From NCBI RefSeq assembly GCF_900101895.1, contig NZ_FMVF01000005.1:66463-130462 (forward strand): DNA of 64,000 bases, written 5' to 3'. This stretch comes from Flavobacterium caeni. Lineage in GTDB: Bacteria > Bacteroidota > Bacteroidia > Flavobacteriales > Flavobacteriaceae. Below the pieces are notes generated by a model. It had not been told where the DNA came from and searched no databases. It was given only the letters and a program-made list of their open reading frames with translations. Shown piece after piece: positions 52,146 to 63,059 of this stretch. Each line of letters opens with the position of its first letter. Position 1 is the first letter of the stretch. The translations under genes were made by a program, and so were the position numbers.

Positions 52146-52880
52146 ATGTTAAAGGTAGTCTTGATCGATGACGAACCCAATGCGCTGGTGAGCCTGCGTT
52201 GGGAGCTCGAACGCAGTTGCGACGATGTGGTGGTGTTGGCCGCGTTCGAACGCGCCACCGAGGCACGTGATTTTTTGCGCGACAACCCTGTCGATTGTAT
52301 TTTTCTCGATATCGAGATGCCCGATTTGAACGGGTTCAAGTTACTCGAGGCGTTTCCGGAAAGGCCATTTTCGGTCATCGTCACCACGGCGTTCAACCAA
52401 TATGCGATCAAGGCCATCAAGGAAATGGCGCTCGACTACCTGCTCAAACCCATCGACGAGGCCGAGCTCAAGACGGCCATCGAAAAGGCACGGCAAACCA
52501 AGAACGACAAAATCGCGCGCGAATCAAAAGGGAAGCCGGTGCCGGTTTCGCCTGAATTTGGTGCTACAAAAAAAATCGGGATTCCGTACGAGGGCAAGAT
52601 ATTGTTCCTGAATCCAGCGCAAATTACTTATTGCGAAGGCGACGGCAATTATTGTTACCTGTTTTTCGACAGTGGCGAGAAGTTGTTTGTCACCCAGCAA
52701 CTCAAGGCCATCGATGCCAAACTTGTGGGGTTCAATTTCTTTAGGATCCACAATTCCTACCTGGTCAACATGGGCAAGATTGCCGAATACCGCAGGCAAC
52801 AGGATGTGGTGGTGCTCGTAGACGGTACCGAGCTGCCCGTTTCGCGACTCAAGAAAGCACAATTCTTAAATCAATTTTAG
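52146..52880 (+). CDS. LytTR-family response regulator
   Basis: The 244-residue regulator has a receiver domain with Asp8, Asp9 and phospho-acceptor Asp55 (CIFLDIEMPDLNGF) and the Lys in YLLKPIDEA. The C-terminal LytTR DNA-binding domain (about 140-244) has CEGDGNYCYLFF and FFRIHNSYLVNMGKI. LytTR proteins bind direct repeats upstream of surface and polysaccharide genes. It abuts the histidine kinase gene with no spacer. A natural guess is that it controls the neighbouring adhesin gene, which is transcribed divergently 237 bp away. Confidence 0.95.
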   Translation: MLKVVLIDDEPNALVSLRWELERSCDDVVVLAAFERATEARDFLRDNPVDCIFLDIEMPDLNGFKLLEAFPERPFSVIVTTAFNQYAIKAIKEMALDYLLKPIDEAELKTAIEKARQTKNDKIARESKGKPVPVSPEFGATKKIGIPYEGKILFLNPAQITYCEGDGNYCYLFFDSGEKLFVTQQLKAIDAKLVGFNFFRIHNSYLVNMGKIAEYRRQQDVVVLVDGTELPVSRLKKAQFLNQF

Positions 52881-54389
52881 ATGAACCAGGCCGTCGTAGC
52901 AGGTATCGTATGGAATTTTGTCTTCTCGGGCCTCCTGATTTATTTCCTGGTGAGCATGCTTATTTTTGCACAAAGCCGCCGCAGGACTTTTTTGTATTAC
53001 GGGTTGTACAATTTTTTTCTGTTCCTGTACATGCTCAGGCTCAATCCTTATATTTCGAGCGAACTGGCACGGGACCTTAGGGAGCATTGGTTCGGGTCTT
53101 TTTTTTGGTATGTCCAGGTGGTGTACAATTCGTTCATGTTTTTTTTCTACCTCGAGTTTTTGTCGTTCAAGAACCACTTCCCCAAAGCATACAGGGCGAT
53201 CGTCACGTATTTGCGCGCGATGCTTGTATTGTCTACCGTTTTGTGGGTCGGCGCGATGGTGGCGGGCGAGGTCAATCTTTTTGTAAGGTTCTTTAACTTC
53301 GTCTTTATCCCAACCATCACCTTCTTTGCCGTTTATGCGTTGTATTATGTGGCCAGGATTCCGGGCAAATTCAGGTATTTTGTCATCGCGGGCCTGGCCA
53401 GTTACCAGTTGCTCGCCTATGTGGCGTTGTACAAGTCGATGTACCCGACACACCACACCGATTACCCGATCCTGTATTTTTATGTGGGCATCATCATCGA
53501 GTCGATCATTTTTATGCTGGGGTTGGGGTATCAGATTCGCGAGTTGTATGTGGAAAAGATCAACAGCCAAGAGCGGTTGATGGCCGAACAGGCCGAAAAG
53601 CACGAACTCGAACGACATTACCAGCAAGAGTTGGAAGCCTCGCTCAAGACGCACATCGCGGCGCTTAAGAAAGAGTTGAAAGGGAATGAAGAGCAGCGTG
53701 TCCGGGCGTTGTCTGTGGCGTTTGAATCGGAGCTTTCGGGGCTTAAGCTCGATGCGCTTCGGTCGCAGATGAACCCGCATTTCATTTTCAATGCGATCAA
53801 TTCGATCAAGGCCTACCTGATCGAGAACGACAAGGAAAAAGCGGTTTTTTACCTGAGCAAGTTTGCGCTGCTGATTCGAAAAATCCTCGAGACTTCGAGA
53901 ACCAACAGCATCGCATTGGCCGAGGAGCTCGAAATCATAAAGGTCTACCTGAGCATCGAAAGCATCCGGTACCGCCACGAAATCAAGACCGACCTGCCCG
54001 AACTGGATGCGGTGTCGGCGCAAATCCAACTGCCGGGACTCATCTTGCAGCCTTTCATCGAAAACGCGCTTTGGCATGGGCTGATGCTCAAGGAAGGTGA
54101 GAAGACGCTTTCGGTTAGCGTCTACCAGGAAGACGGCGTATACAAACTATCGGTCACCGACAACGGCATAGGCAGGGAAAGGGCGGCCGAGAAAGCCGCG
54201 CAAAAACCGTATCAGAGCGAGTCGTTCGGGGTCAAGTTGGCGGCCGAGCGGCTCAACCATTTCAACGCGAAGAACGGCACGGCCTACTCGTTTGCGTTCG
54301 AGGATTTGTACGACGATGCGGCCGCGGCCGCGGGGACACGCGTGGTGTTTTGCTTCGACCGATCCTTGACATCTACACAGTCGCCTTGA
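52881..54389 (+). CDS. LytS/YehU-family sensor histidine kinase
   Basis: The 502-residue protein has about seven membrane segments (residues 8-215), a coiled coil (about 225-280), a His_kinase domain with phospho-acceptor His300 in MNPHFIFNAI, and a HATPase_c domain (LQPFIENALWHGL, VTDNGIGRERA, GVKLAAERL). It phosphorylates the LytTR regulator whose gene immediately precedes it. The membrane part resembles the 7TM-DISM sensor class; the signal is unknown. Confidence 0.94.
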   Translation: MNQAVVAGIVWNFVFSGLLIYFLVSMLIFAQSRRRTFLYYGLYNFFLFLYMLRLNPYISSELARDLREHWFGSFFWYVQVVYNSFMFFFYLEFLSFKNHFPKAYRAIVTYLRAMLVLSTVLWVGAMVAGEVNLFVRFFNFVFIPTITFFAVYALYYVARIPGKFRYFVIAGLASYQLLAYVALYKSMYPTHHTDYPILYFYVGIIIESIIFMLGLGYQIRELYVEKINSQERLMAEQAEKHELERHYQQELEASLKTHIAALKKELKGNEEQRVRALSVAFESELSGLKLDALRSQMNPHFIFNAINSIKAYLIENDKEKAVFYLSKFALLIRKILETSRTNSIALAEELEIIKVYLSIESIRYRHEIKTDLPELDAVSAQIQLPGLILQPFIENALWHGLMLKEGEKTLSVSVYQEDGVYKLSVTDNGIGRERAAEKAAQKPYQSESFGVKLAAERLNHFNAKNGTAYSFAFEDLYDDAAAAAGTRVVFCFDRSLTSTQSP

Positions 54390-54393
54390 AAAC

Positions 54394-54443
54394 GTTATCG
54401 TTGATAACATTCTATTTTGGTATGCCCGTAATGGTTATATTTG
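54394..54443 (+). promoter_or_regulatory. eno promoter and overlapping inverted repeat
   Basis: TATATTTG (54436-54443) is a perfect TAnnTTTG -7 box, with TTTG at 54416-54419 about 16 bp upstream. Just before it GTTATC (54394-54399) and GATAAC (54403-54408) form an inverted repeat with a 3-base centre, a possible operator. The half-site GATAACGTT recurs upstream of the last gene of the window. The leader to eno is AT-rich and includes AATAATAAACAATAAACAAT. Confidence 0.55.
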
Positions 54444-54524
54444 TAAATATTTCGAAAAAATTGCCATCGAGAAATAACAAATAAACAACAACAATAAAAA
54501 ATAATAATAAACAATAAACAATAA

Positions 54525-55823
<1,299 letters not shown>

Positions 55824-55843
55824 TTCCTTTTGATTTTAGATAG

Positions 55844-55868
55844 AACCCGACTTGCGTCGGGTTTTTTT
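55844..55868 (+). terminator. Terminator after eno
   Basis: AACCCGAC pairs with GTCGGGTT around TTGC, then seven T residues follow. Confidence 0.93.
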
Positions 55869-55949
55869 ATACCCCAAAATCCAACGTCATTTATAATAAA
55901 ATTAACGAATTCGTTGCCATATTCTTTTTTTTATTGATTCTAAATTCCC

Positions 55950-55957
55950 TAGATTTG
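55950..55957 (+). promoter_or_regulatory. Possible -7 box of gltA
   Basis: TAGATTTG fits TAnnTTTG and lies 38 bp before the gltA start. The upstream -33 element is not clear; only T-rich sequence is seen at the right distance. Confidence 0.45.
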
Positions 55958-55994
55958 TTAAATTATTATTCCAAGATTAATCTACCCAATAATT

Positions 55995-57278
55995 ATGTCA
56001 AAAACAGCAATATTAGAATTGGATGGCAAGAAGTATGAGTTTCCGGTAATTGTCGGGAGCGAGAACGAAGTAGGCATCGACATCAGCAAACTCCGCGACA
56101 TGTCGTTGGCCATCACAATGGATCCAGGTTACAAGAATTCGGGCGTTTGCAAGAGCGACATCACATTCCTCGATGGCGAAGAGGGCATCCTGCGTTACCG
56201 CGGTTATGCGATCGAAGACCTTGCCGACAAAGCCGATTTCCTTGAAGTTTCGTATTTGGTGATTTTCGGCGAATTGCCCACCAAGAAACAACTGGAGCAG
56301 TTTGAAAATGACATTAGAAAGTATACGCTCGTCAATGAAGAGATGAAAAACATCATCGACGGGTTCCCGAAAACGGCACATCCTATGGGCGTGTTGGCGT
56401 CGCTCACAAGCGCACTTACGGCGTTCAATCCCAAAGTCGTCAACGTCGATAACGAAAAGGAAATGTACGAGGCCATCTGCAAAACGATGGGTAAATTCCT
56501 CGTGATCGCGACCTGGACCTACCGCAAGATGATGGGCTATCCGCTCAACTACTACGACAACACCAAGGGTTATGTAGAAAACTTCATGCAGTTGATGTTT
56601 GCGTTGCCTACGGGGCCATACAAAATCAACCCGACCGTCATCAACGCGCTCGATAAATTGTTCATCCTGCACGCCGACCACGAGCAAAACTGTTCGACGT
56701 CTACCGTAAGAATGGTAGGTTCGTCGCATGCGGGGCTGTTCGCATCGATCTCGTCGGGTGTTTCGGCGCTTTGGGGACCATTGCACGGCGGTGCAAACCA
56801 GGCCGTACTCGAAATGCTCGAGGAAATCCAAAAGAACGGTGGCGACGCCGACAAATACCTCGCAAAAGCCAAAGACAAAGACGACCCGTTCCGCCTCATG
56901 GGCTTTGGGCACCGCGTGTACAAGAACTTCGATCCGCGCGCCAAAATCATCAAAAAAGCCGCCGACGAAGTGTTGAACACCTTGGGCGTAGACGATCCGG
57001 TGTTGGCCATCGCCAAAAGACTCGAGGAATCGGCATTGGTGGACGATTATTTCGTGTCGCGCAAGTTGTATCCGAACGTCGATTTCTATTCGGGCATCAT
57101 TTACCGTGCGTTGGGCATCCCGACCGAAATGTTTACGGTGATGTTCGCCATCGGCCGTTTGCCGGGTTGGATCGCGCAATGGAAAGAGATGCGTGTCAAC
57201 AAAGAACCGATCGGCCGTCCGCGCCAGATTTACACCGGCCACCCGTTGCGTCCGTTTGTGGATATGGACAAGCGATAA
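55995..57278 (+). CDS. gltA: Citrate synthase
   Basis: The 427-residue enzyme condenses oxaloacetate and acetyl-CoA at the start of the TCA cycle. Catalytic regions are RMVGSSHAGLFASISSG, WGPLHGGANQAVLEML and GFGHRVYKNFDPRAK. Length and N-terminal beta-strand domain match the type II (hexameric, Gram-negative) form. It has its own promoter and terminator. In flavobacteria known to me it is close to carA, eno and an amidinotransferase, as here. Confidence 0.98.
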   Translation: MSKTAILELDGKKYEFPVIVGSENEVGIDISKLRDMSLAITMDPGYKNSGVCKSDITFLDGEEGILRYRGYAIEDLADKADFLEVSYLVIFGELPTKKQLEQFENDIRKYTLVNEEMKNIIDGFPKTAHPMGVLASLTSALTAFNPKVVNVDNEKEMYEAICKTMGKFLVIATWTYRKMMGYPLNYYDNTKGYVENFMQLMFALPTGPYKINPTVINALDKLFILHADHEQNCSTSTVRMVGSSHAGLFASISSGVSALWGPLHGGANQAVLEMLEEIQKNGGDADKYLAKAKDKDDPFRLMGFGHRVYKNFDPRAKIIKKAADEVLNTLGVDDPVLAIAKRLEESALVDDYFVSRKLYPNVDFYSGIIYRALGIPTEMFTVMFAIGRLPGWIAQWKEMRVNKEPIGRPRQIYTGHPLRPFVDMDKR

Positions 57279-57298
57279 AAATCAAATTGCTTATAATG

Positions 57299-57333
57299 AA
57301 AGCCTTGCATTTGCAGGGCTTTTTGTTTTTTTT
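57299..57333 (+). terminator. Terminator after gltA
   Basis: AAAGCC and TGC pair with GCA and GGCTTT around ATTT, with T-rich sequence after the stem. Confidence 0.85.
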
Positions 57334-57517
57334 ACGATTTGGTACGCGGCTTTGTAAAACGTTAGGTTTTATTCTATAACTTTAATGCACCACACCACCC
57401 CAAATTTCCTTTGGGCCACTATTGTTTTTTCGCCAGATTATTTGAGGACATTTTGCGCATAGGCGTGATTGGTCCTTGAGGTTTTGTTTTAATCTAGTAA
57501 CCTTTAAATAATCTAAT

Positions 57518-58870
57518 ATGAGAACAATGCCATTGATTGCATTATTTGCAATCTGTTCCGCTTCTGTAAGCGGACAACAAACCCACACTTATTATGGCGT
57601 CGCCGCCGGCGCCAACATCGGAACGCCGCTGGACGGCAACAACAGTTCCGGCTTTGGCTACGGGGCGCTCAACAACAACACTACAGTGGCCAATACCGCA
57701 TTTGGCGCGTTTTCACTTTTTAATACCGGTACGCATGGTGGTGGTTCAGGCAGTTATAATGCTGCATTTGGAACTTATGCACTTTACAACAACACAACGG
57801 GACGATATAATTGTGCTTTCGGTGATCAGGCATTGCTCGGGAATTTGACCGGATATTCAAATGTAGTGGTTGGCAGAAGAGCGATGGAGTCCAACAAGTA
57901 TGGTAACGGCAATATTATCATGGGTTATGGAACATTAGTTGGGATCGACGGGCCAGAAGGTAGTTGTGATGGAAATGTTGCCATAGGCGATGGGCTGGGC
58001 CAATGGATTTCCCAAGCATCTGGCAATGTGTTGATTGGCAATAAGGTGGCCACGGGACTTTCAGGGCCACTCAATAACCGATTGATGATTGATAACTGGG
58101 GGACCAATAATCCGTTGTTGTATGGAGAATTTGATAATGACCTTTTTCGAATCAACGGAAACACACAAATCAATGCTGTATCTGCAAATACTTCGGGCTT
58201 GCGATTCATGGATCTTAACGCCAATACGCCCAATATTCAGAACAATACGAACGGAAAGTTTCTCACGGTAAATGCCAACGGCGACGTAATTCTTGAAAAA
58301 ATTGTTACAGGCGGCGTGGGTGGCCCAGATACCAGCATCTATCTTAACGATGGCGCGATTACGAATACGGTAAATCACATCCGCAATGTAGACATGAAAG
58401 ACAACAACATTTGGTTCAACACACGGAGCAGCGAGCGAAATGGTAGGATATATATAGGTTCAGATGCAATTTTTCCTACCGAAACTGGAAATTATAGGCT
58501 ATACGTAGAAGGTGGTGTTTTGACGGAGAGGGTCAAAGTAGCCCTGCGTAATGGAAATCCAAACAACTGGGCAGATTATGTTTTTGGGGACAATTATACA
58601 CTCATGCCACTGGACGAGGTCGACGCGTTTATCCGAAAGCACAAACACTTGCCAAACATCCCATCGGCAACGGACCTGGCAAATAACGGGCTTGACCTAG
58701 GGGAAATGCAAGCCAAACAGATGGAAAAAATCGAAGAATTGACGCTGCACTTGATCAATCAAAACAAGACCATCGAAATCCAATCGCGTCAATTGCAATC
58801 ACAGCAAACAGAACTTGCCGCGCTTAAGGAGCAGATGGAACAACTGATAAAGCAATCGGCAAAACAGTAA
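57518..58870 (+). CDS. Exported repeat protein with C-terminal coiled coil
   Basis: The 450-residue product starts with a signal peptide (MRTMPLIALFAICSASVSGQ). Residues about 35-200 hold beta-roll-like repeats (GFGYGALNNNTTVANTAFGA, NAAFGTYALYNNTTGRYNCAFG) similar to bacterial head-fibre repeats. The C-terminus has the pattern YTLMPLDEVDAFIRKHKHLPN and LDLGEMQAKQMEKIEELTLHL, common at the end of Bacteroidota tail-fibre-like adhesins. No T9SS sorting tail. It ends three bases before the next gene, which suggests an operon and perhaps joint export. Confidence 0.82.
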   Translation: MRTMPLIALFAICSASVSGQQTHTYYGVAAGANIGTPLDGNNSSGFGYGALNNNTTVANTAFGAFSLFNTGTHGGGSGSYNAAFGTYALYNNTTGRYNCAFGDQALLGNLTGYSNVVVGRRAMESNKYGNGNIIMGYGTLVGIDGPEGSCDGNVAIGDGLGQWISQASGNVLIGNKVATGLSGPLNNRLMIDNWGTNNPLLYGEFDNDLFRINGNTQINAVSANTSGLRFMDLNANTPNIQNNTNGKFLTVNANGDVILEKIVTGGVGGPDTSIYLNDGAITNTVNHIRNVDMKDNNIWFNTRSSERNGRIYIGSDAIFPTETGNYRLYVEGGVLTERVKVALRNGNPNNWADYVFGDNYTLMPLDEVDAFIRKHKHLPNIPSATDLANNGLDLGEMQAKQMEKIEELTLHLINQNKTIEIQSRQLQSQQTELAALKEQMEQLIKQSAKQ

Positions 58871-58873
58871 GCG

Positions 58874-60559
58874 ATGAAAAATTTAGCCTTATTATTTGCA
58901 CTTTTTGCGGGTCAGGCTTTCGCACAAAACCTGCAATTTTCCAATTGGGCGTTGGCCAACCAAGGGGGGCTTGATTTTAACAACGGCATGGTAGTTCCAC
59001 AGCTTTCAGCGTTAAATTCAAATACAAGTCTGTCGACAGCCTCCGTTTCCGACCGCGATGGTAATTTGCTGTTTTATACTGACGGCAATGCTATTTACCA
59101 GCGAAACCATATCGTGATGCCAAACGGCAATTTCTTTAGGGGTCAGGGAGGCGACTTCTCGCAGAATATCGTAATCGTTCCCAATCCTGCCGACGCCAAC
59201 CAGTATTTTGTAGTAGCCATCTCGGTAGGCCAAAACATCTTCGCACAGCAAAACGGATTACGCTATGCACTGGTCGATATGTCTCTTGGCGCACTAGGCG
59301 ATGTAGTGCCCGGGACCATGAACCTATCGTTTCGCGACTTGAACGGTATCGCGATAGACGAGAATCATCCTTTCAATTTCGGGAAAATCACCACCGCTGC
59401 GCACGGCAATGGACTCGATTACTGGATTGTTGTGGAGCATGGAGGCCGACTCCTTTCCTATTTGGTAGATGATCAAGGCATACATTTGCCGATACTTGCG
59501 GGAATTTCACCGTTGCCGGCACTTAACCACATTTGGCCTTCGGGCGGTATTGACGTGACGAGTGTCAACGGGCCGATGAAAATGTCGATGAATAGTGACA
59601 GGATGCTCATCGGCTATTCGGAGACGCAAAACGGCGTGTTCAATGGACGATTATTTATCGGGTTTTTTGACAATCAGACTGGACTGATCAATAACCTCGG
59701 TGAAATAGTGGGGCCGCAAAATGCGCAGATTTTTCAGATGGCCGGTGCCGAATTTTCGGAAAGTGGAAATATTGTGCATCGGTTTTACGATGGGATGACC
59801 GTGTCGGGCGGCGTAGTGTTTGACCCCGACCGTCGCGAATGGAATATTACCAAGGAAACTATTCTCGACAATGCAGACGGAAGGATTCCGCAGCGAGGCA
59901 TCGACGGCAGGATTTACTACCAGATGTTTGATCCTTTCCTGAGCGTGATCGACCAGCCCGAATGGCCCAACTACAACTTTTTGCCGAATTCCACCGATGT
60001 TGGTGCGGTCAGTGGCGACGCGGCGAATTTACCGACTTGGGTGTACCAGCAGAATTGCGTACGGACGCTGACATCTGAAGTAAATTATGTTGATTCAGTC
60101 GAGCGCGAACGCCTGCAATGGATCCGGAGTCGTGATTTTTTTGACGGGCCCGATGTGATTGGCATTTATCACGCTGGCGATTTTATCGAGCTATTGCCTG
60201 ATTTTGAGACAAACCACGATGCCGGTTTCGTTGCTTACATAGAAGGGTGCAGCGATAGTTTTGTTTATCGGCCTGCCGTTTCTGGGAATCACTCGGCGGG
60301 GCAACCAGCCAAAGATGTAATAACAGCACCATCGCTAAAATTGTATCCCAATCCTGTCAAGGCAATGCTGACAATCGAATGCCATGATAGAATACTTTCG
60401 CTGCAAATACTGTCGATAGACGGCAAGACGGTCTTCGTCAAGAATGAATTGTCTCGTCTTGAAGAGATGGACGTTACCGCTTTCAAGCAAGGGGTCTACA
60501 TTGTGAGAATCGAAACCCAGAGCGGCCAAATCCTCCAAACCAAATTCATCAAAAACTAA
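58874..60559 (+). CDS. Secreted protein with T9SS type A sorting tail
   Basis: The 561-residue product has a signal peptide (MKNLALLFALFAGQAFAQ), a beta-rich body that may be a propeller (repeated NLLFYTDGNAIYQRN, IVPNPADANQYFVVAIS, LDYWIVVEHGGRLLSY), and a C-terminal type A sorting domain (about 490-561: LKLYPNPVKAMLTIE, VTAFKQGVYIVRIETQSG). It should be moved to the cell surface or outside by the type IX system. The first part resembles YVTN-type propellers, but I cannot name it. Confidence 0.88.
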   Translation: MKNLALLFALFAGQAFAQNLQFSNWALANQGGLDFNNGMVVPQLSALNSNTSLSTASVSDRDGNLLFYTDGNAIYQRNHIVMPNGNFFRGQGGDFSQNIVIVPNPADANQYFVVAISVGQNIFAQQNGLRYALVDMSLGALGDVVPGTMNLSFRDLNGIAIDENHPFNFGKITTAAHGNGLDYWIVVEHGGRLLSYLVDDQGIHLPILAGISPLPALNHIWPSGGIDVTSVNGPMKMSMNSDRMLIGYSETQNGVFNGRLFIGFFDNQTGLINNLGEIVGPQNAQIFQMAGAEFSESGNIVHRFYDGMTVSGGVVFDPDRREWNITKETILDNADGRIPQRGIDGRIYYQMFDPFLSVIDQPEWPNYNFLPNSTDVGAVSGDAANLPTWVYQQNCVRTLTSEVNYVDSVERERLQWIRSRDFFDGPDVIGIYHAGDFIELLPDFETNHDAGFVAYIEGCSDSFVYRPAVSGNHSAGQPAKDVITAPSLKLYPNPVKAMLTIECHDRILSLQILSIDGKTVFVKNELSRLEEMDVTAFKQGVYIVRIETQSGQILQTKFIKN

Positions 60560-60562
60560 CCC

Positions 60563-60588
60563 AAGCCCCGCCAATGCGGGGCTTTTTC
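60563..60588 (+). terminator. Terminator after the T9SS-tail gene
   Basis: AAGCCCCGC pairs with GCGGGGCTT around CAAT, then a short T-run follows. It separates the two-gene unit from the peptidase gene. Confidence 0.93.
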
Positions 60589-60680
60589 ATTTCATCAAAA
60601 ATGTTCACATAACTAATTGTAAACGTGTTACATAAAACAAAATTTTCACTACATTTAGAAAGTTTTTTAAAAAACACGCT

Positions 60681-62903
60681 ATGACCAAAAAATACCTCCT
60701 CCTGACCGCCTTGATCACGTGGGCCGGTAACGCGCAAGAGCTCAAACTCGTTTCAAGTCATCCTGCGCAATTGGGAATCAAGAATACCACAGCGCCGTAT
60801 GTTTCTGCACAAACCACCATCAACGGTGCGGCCTACGAAGATTTTTCGGGCATCGATGCCGTACTCATGCTCGACAAAGATGCGCCTGCGTTGCCGATGG
60901 TTTCCGAATCGCTGATCATTCCCAATACGGGCAACGTCACGATCGACATTGCATACGATTCGTATGCGGAGTTCGACAACATTCATGTCGCGCCGTCCAA
61001 AGGGAGCTTGAAAAGAAATGTCAACCCCGCCAGCATCCCGTTGCATTTTGGTGCGGCCTACAACACCGATGCCTTTTTTCCAGGTGCATTGGCCAAGGCC
61101 GGGACACCTTATGTTTTCAGGGACACACGTGGCGTCACCGTGACATTTTATCCGTACCAATACAATCCGGTCACGCACCAATTGCGCGTCTACAAAAACA
61201 TCACCGTCACGGTTTCGACCGATGCGGCGCAACAAGGCACCAACGAAAAGTTGTCAAGCGGCAGCACGAAGACCGCAGTATTCGCTTCGGTTTATCGTAA
61301 CCATTACCTCAATGCGCCCGAGTACCAGCCCATTGCCGACGAAGGTGAAATCCTGGTCATCACGCCCTCCGATTACATGACGGCCTTGCAACCATACATT
61401 GACTGGAAGATCGAAAAAGGCATCAATGTCAATATGGCCTATGTGACCGAAGCGGGCGAAACGTCGGCCGAGATCCAGAACTACATCAAGAACGCCTACC
61501 TGGCCAATTCAAACCTGGCCTATGTGCAACTCGTGGGCGATTTCGAGGATTTGCCGTCGCATACCTACGGAAGCCCTGGCTCGGAAGAATTGTGGAGCGA
61601 CAGCTACTACGGCCAAATGGACGGCGCCGATATGTACCCCGAACTGCTGGTCGGGCGTTTTTCGGGATCACCAGAGGAAGTGCAAACACAGGTGTCGCGC
61701 ACGATCGAATACGAAACCAATCCGCTTGCGGGCGACTGGATGACGCGGGCGCTCGGGATCGGGTCGAACGAGGGCGACGGTTATGGCGACGATGGCGAGC
61801 CCGATTGGCTGCATTTGCGCCACATCGGCCAAAAACTGATCGAGTACGGCTATGCCGAGGTGCATGAATTTTACGACGGTTCGCACGGCGAAGGCGACGG
61901 CAACGGCAGCCCCGATGCGCAGGACATTACCGCGGCGGTCAACGCGGGCGTAGGGTTGTTCAACTATACGGGGCACGGCTGGAACGAAGGTATGTCTACC
62001 GGAAACTACACCAATGCCCAAGCCAACCTGCTCACCAACAACGGCAAGTATCCGTTTGTGGTGTCGGTGGCGTGCAACAACGGTACCTATGTGGGCGGCA
62101 CGTCGTTGTGCGAAGCATTTTTGAACAAAACCAACAACAATACGCCGGCGGGTGCCATCGCCAGTTGCGGTTCGTCGATATTGATGGCGTGGGCCGAGCC
62201 GATGCAAACCCAGGACGAAATGGCCGAGCTCATCACGCGCAGCAACCTCGAGAACGTCAAGACATCGCTGGGTGGCTTGTTTTACAACGGACAGGCGAGC
62301 ATGCTCGAGGCCTACAACCAAAGCAATACTTCAGAAGAAGTGATGCAAACATGGGTGTTTTTTGGCGACGCGTCTACCATTTTCCGCGACAAAGTCACCA
62401 CCGACATCACGGCCACACACGCGCCGACCATTTCGCTCGCGGGCGGTATGCTCGACATTGCGTCCGATACCGAGGGCGCCCTGGTTTCGATCGTGCAGGA
62501 CAACGAAATCCTCACGACGGGGCTGATCGCCGATGGCCATTTCGACGCGACCATCCCCGCACTTTTTTCAGACAGCGCGCTCAAAGTGACCTTGACCAAG
62601 GCGAACAAGAAGCCGTACCGCGGCATCGTCAACACGACGGCGCTCGCAGTCGCTGCGTTTGAAAGCCAATTTGCGATTTACCCGAATCCGGCATCGCACC
62701 AATTGCATATCCTGAACAAAGGACAGGTAAATGGCGCGGCCCAAATGCGTATTGTCGATGTAAACGGCAGGCTGTTGTGGACGGCCAACGAAACCTTGGG
62801 TGTTCATTACAGTATTCCGGTTTCCCAGCTTTCGCAGGGAATCTACGTCTTGACGATCGAAGTCGACGGCCAACAAAAAGCGCACAAGTTCATCATCGAA
62901 TAA
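60681..62903 (+). CDS. Gingipain-like C25 family cysteine peptidase with T9SS tail
   Basis: The 740-residue preproprotein has a signal peptide (MTKKYLLLTALITWAGNAQ), a propeptide-like beta domain (about 25-205), and a caspase-like C25 catalytic domain. His432 lies in FNYTGHGWNEG and Cys465 in VVSVACNNGTYVGG. An immunoglobulin-like domain and a type A sorting domain (about 665-740: FAIYPNPASHQLHI, VSQLSQGIYVLTIEV) follow. Family members cleave after Arg or Lys, or act as the T9SS sortase PorU. PorU itself lacks a sorting tail, so this is a secreted peptidase. Confidence 0.93.
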   Translation: MTKKYLLLTALITWAGNAQELKLVSSHPAQLGIKNTTAPYVSAQTTINGAAYEDFSGIDAVLMLDKDAPALPMVSESLIIPNTGNVTIDIAYDSYAEFDNIHVAPSKGSLKRNVNPASIPLHFGAAYNTDAFFPGALAKAGTPYVFRDTRGVTVTFYPYQYNPVTHQLRVYKNITVTVSTDAAQQGTNEKLSSGSTKTAVFASVYRNHYLNAPEYQPIADEGEILVITPSDYMTALQPYIDWKIEKGINVNMAYVTEAGETSAEIQNYIKNAYLANSNLAYVQLVGDFEDLPSHTYGSPGSEELWSDSYYGQMDGADMYPELLVGRFSGSPEEVQTQVSRTIEYETNPLAGDWMTRALGIGSNEGDGYGDDGEPDWLHLRHIGQKLIEYGYAEVHEFYDGSHGEGDGNGSPDAQDITAAVNAGVGLFNYTGHGWNEGMSTGNYTNAQANLLTNNGKYPFVVSVACNNGTYVGGTSLCEAFLNKTNNNTPAGAIASCGSSILMAWAEPMQTQDEMAELITRSNLENVKTSLGGLFYNGQASMLEAYNQSNTSEEVMQTWVFFGDASTIFRDKVTTDITATHAPTISLAGGMLDIASDTEGALVSIVQDNEILTTGLIADGHFDATIPALFSDSALKVTLTKANKKPYRGIVNTTALAVAAFESQFAIYPNPASHQLHILNKGQVNGAAQMRIVDVNGRLLWTANETLGVHYSIPVSQLSQGIYVLTIEVDGQQKAHKFIIE

Positions 62904-62928
62904 ACCATCAAGCAACGATAGATCAATC

Positions 62929-62957
62929 AAAAGGCTTTCCGAGTAGGAAGGCTTTTT
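62929..62957 (+). terminator. Terminator after the C25 peptidase gene
   Basis: AAAAGGCTTTCC pairs with GGAAGGCTTTTT, including two G-U pairs, around GAGTA, followed by T residues. Confidence 0.8.
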
Positions 62958-62981
62958 TGATGTGACTTAACCCAAACCTAA

Positions 62982-63024
62982 CGGCGATAACGTTTTCGGA
63001 TTCGGTTGTCTTTTGCTATATTTG
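62982..63024 (+). promoter_or_regulatory. Promoter region of the last gene
   Basis: TATATTTG (63017-63024) matches TAnnTTTG and lies 36 bp before the start. TTTTCG near 62993 is a weak -33 element. The GATAACGTT at 62986 matches half of the inverted repeat before eno. Confidence 0.55.
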
Positions 63025-63059
63025 CCGACGGTCGGTAAGCCGGCCCTAATATTTTTTTT

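Noticed and set aside
52866-54077. A 403-codon open frame antisense to the sensor kinase
   Set aside because: Its sequence is low-complexity and basic, lacks any recognised motif, and mirrors the codon bias of the kinase gene.
56013-57242. A 409-codon open frame antisense to gltA
   Set aside because: It lies wholly within citrate synthase on the other strand and reflects GC-rich third positions.
60681-62903. C25 protein as the T9SS sortase PorU
   Set aside because: PorU lacks a C-terminal sorting tail and is longer; this protein has a type A tail.
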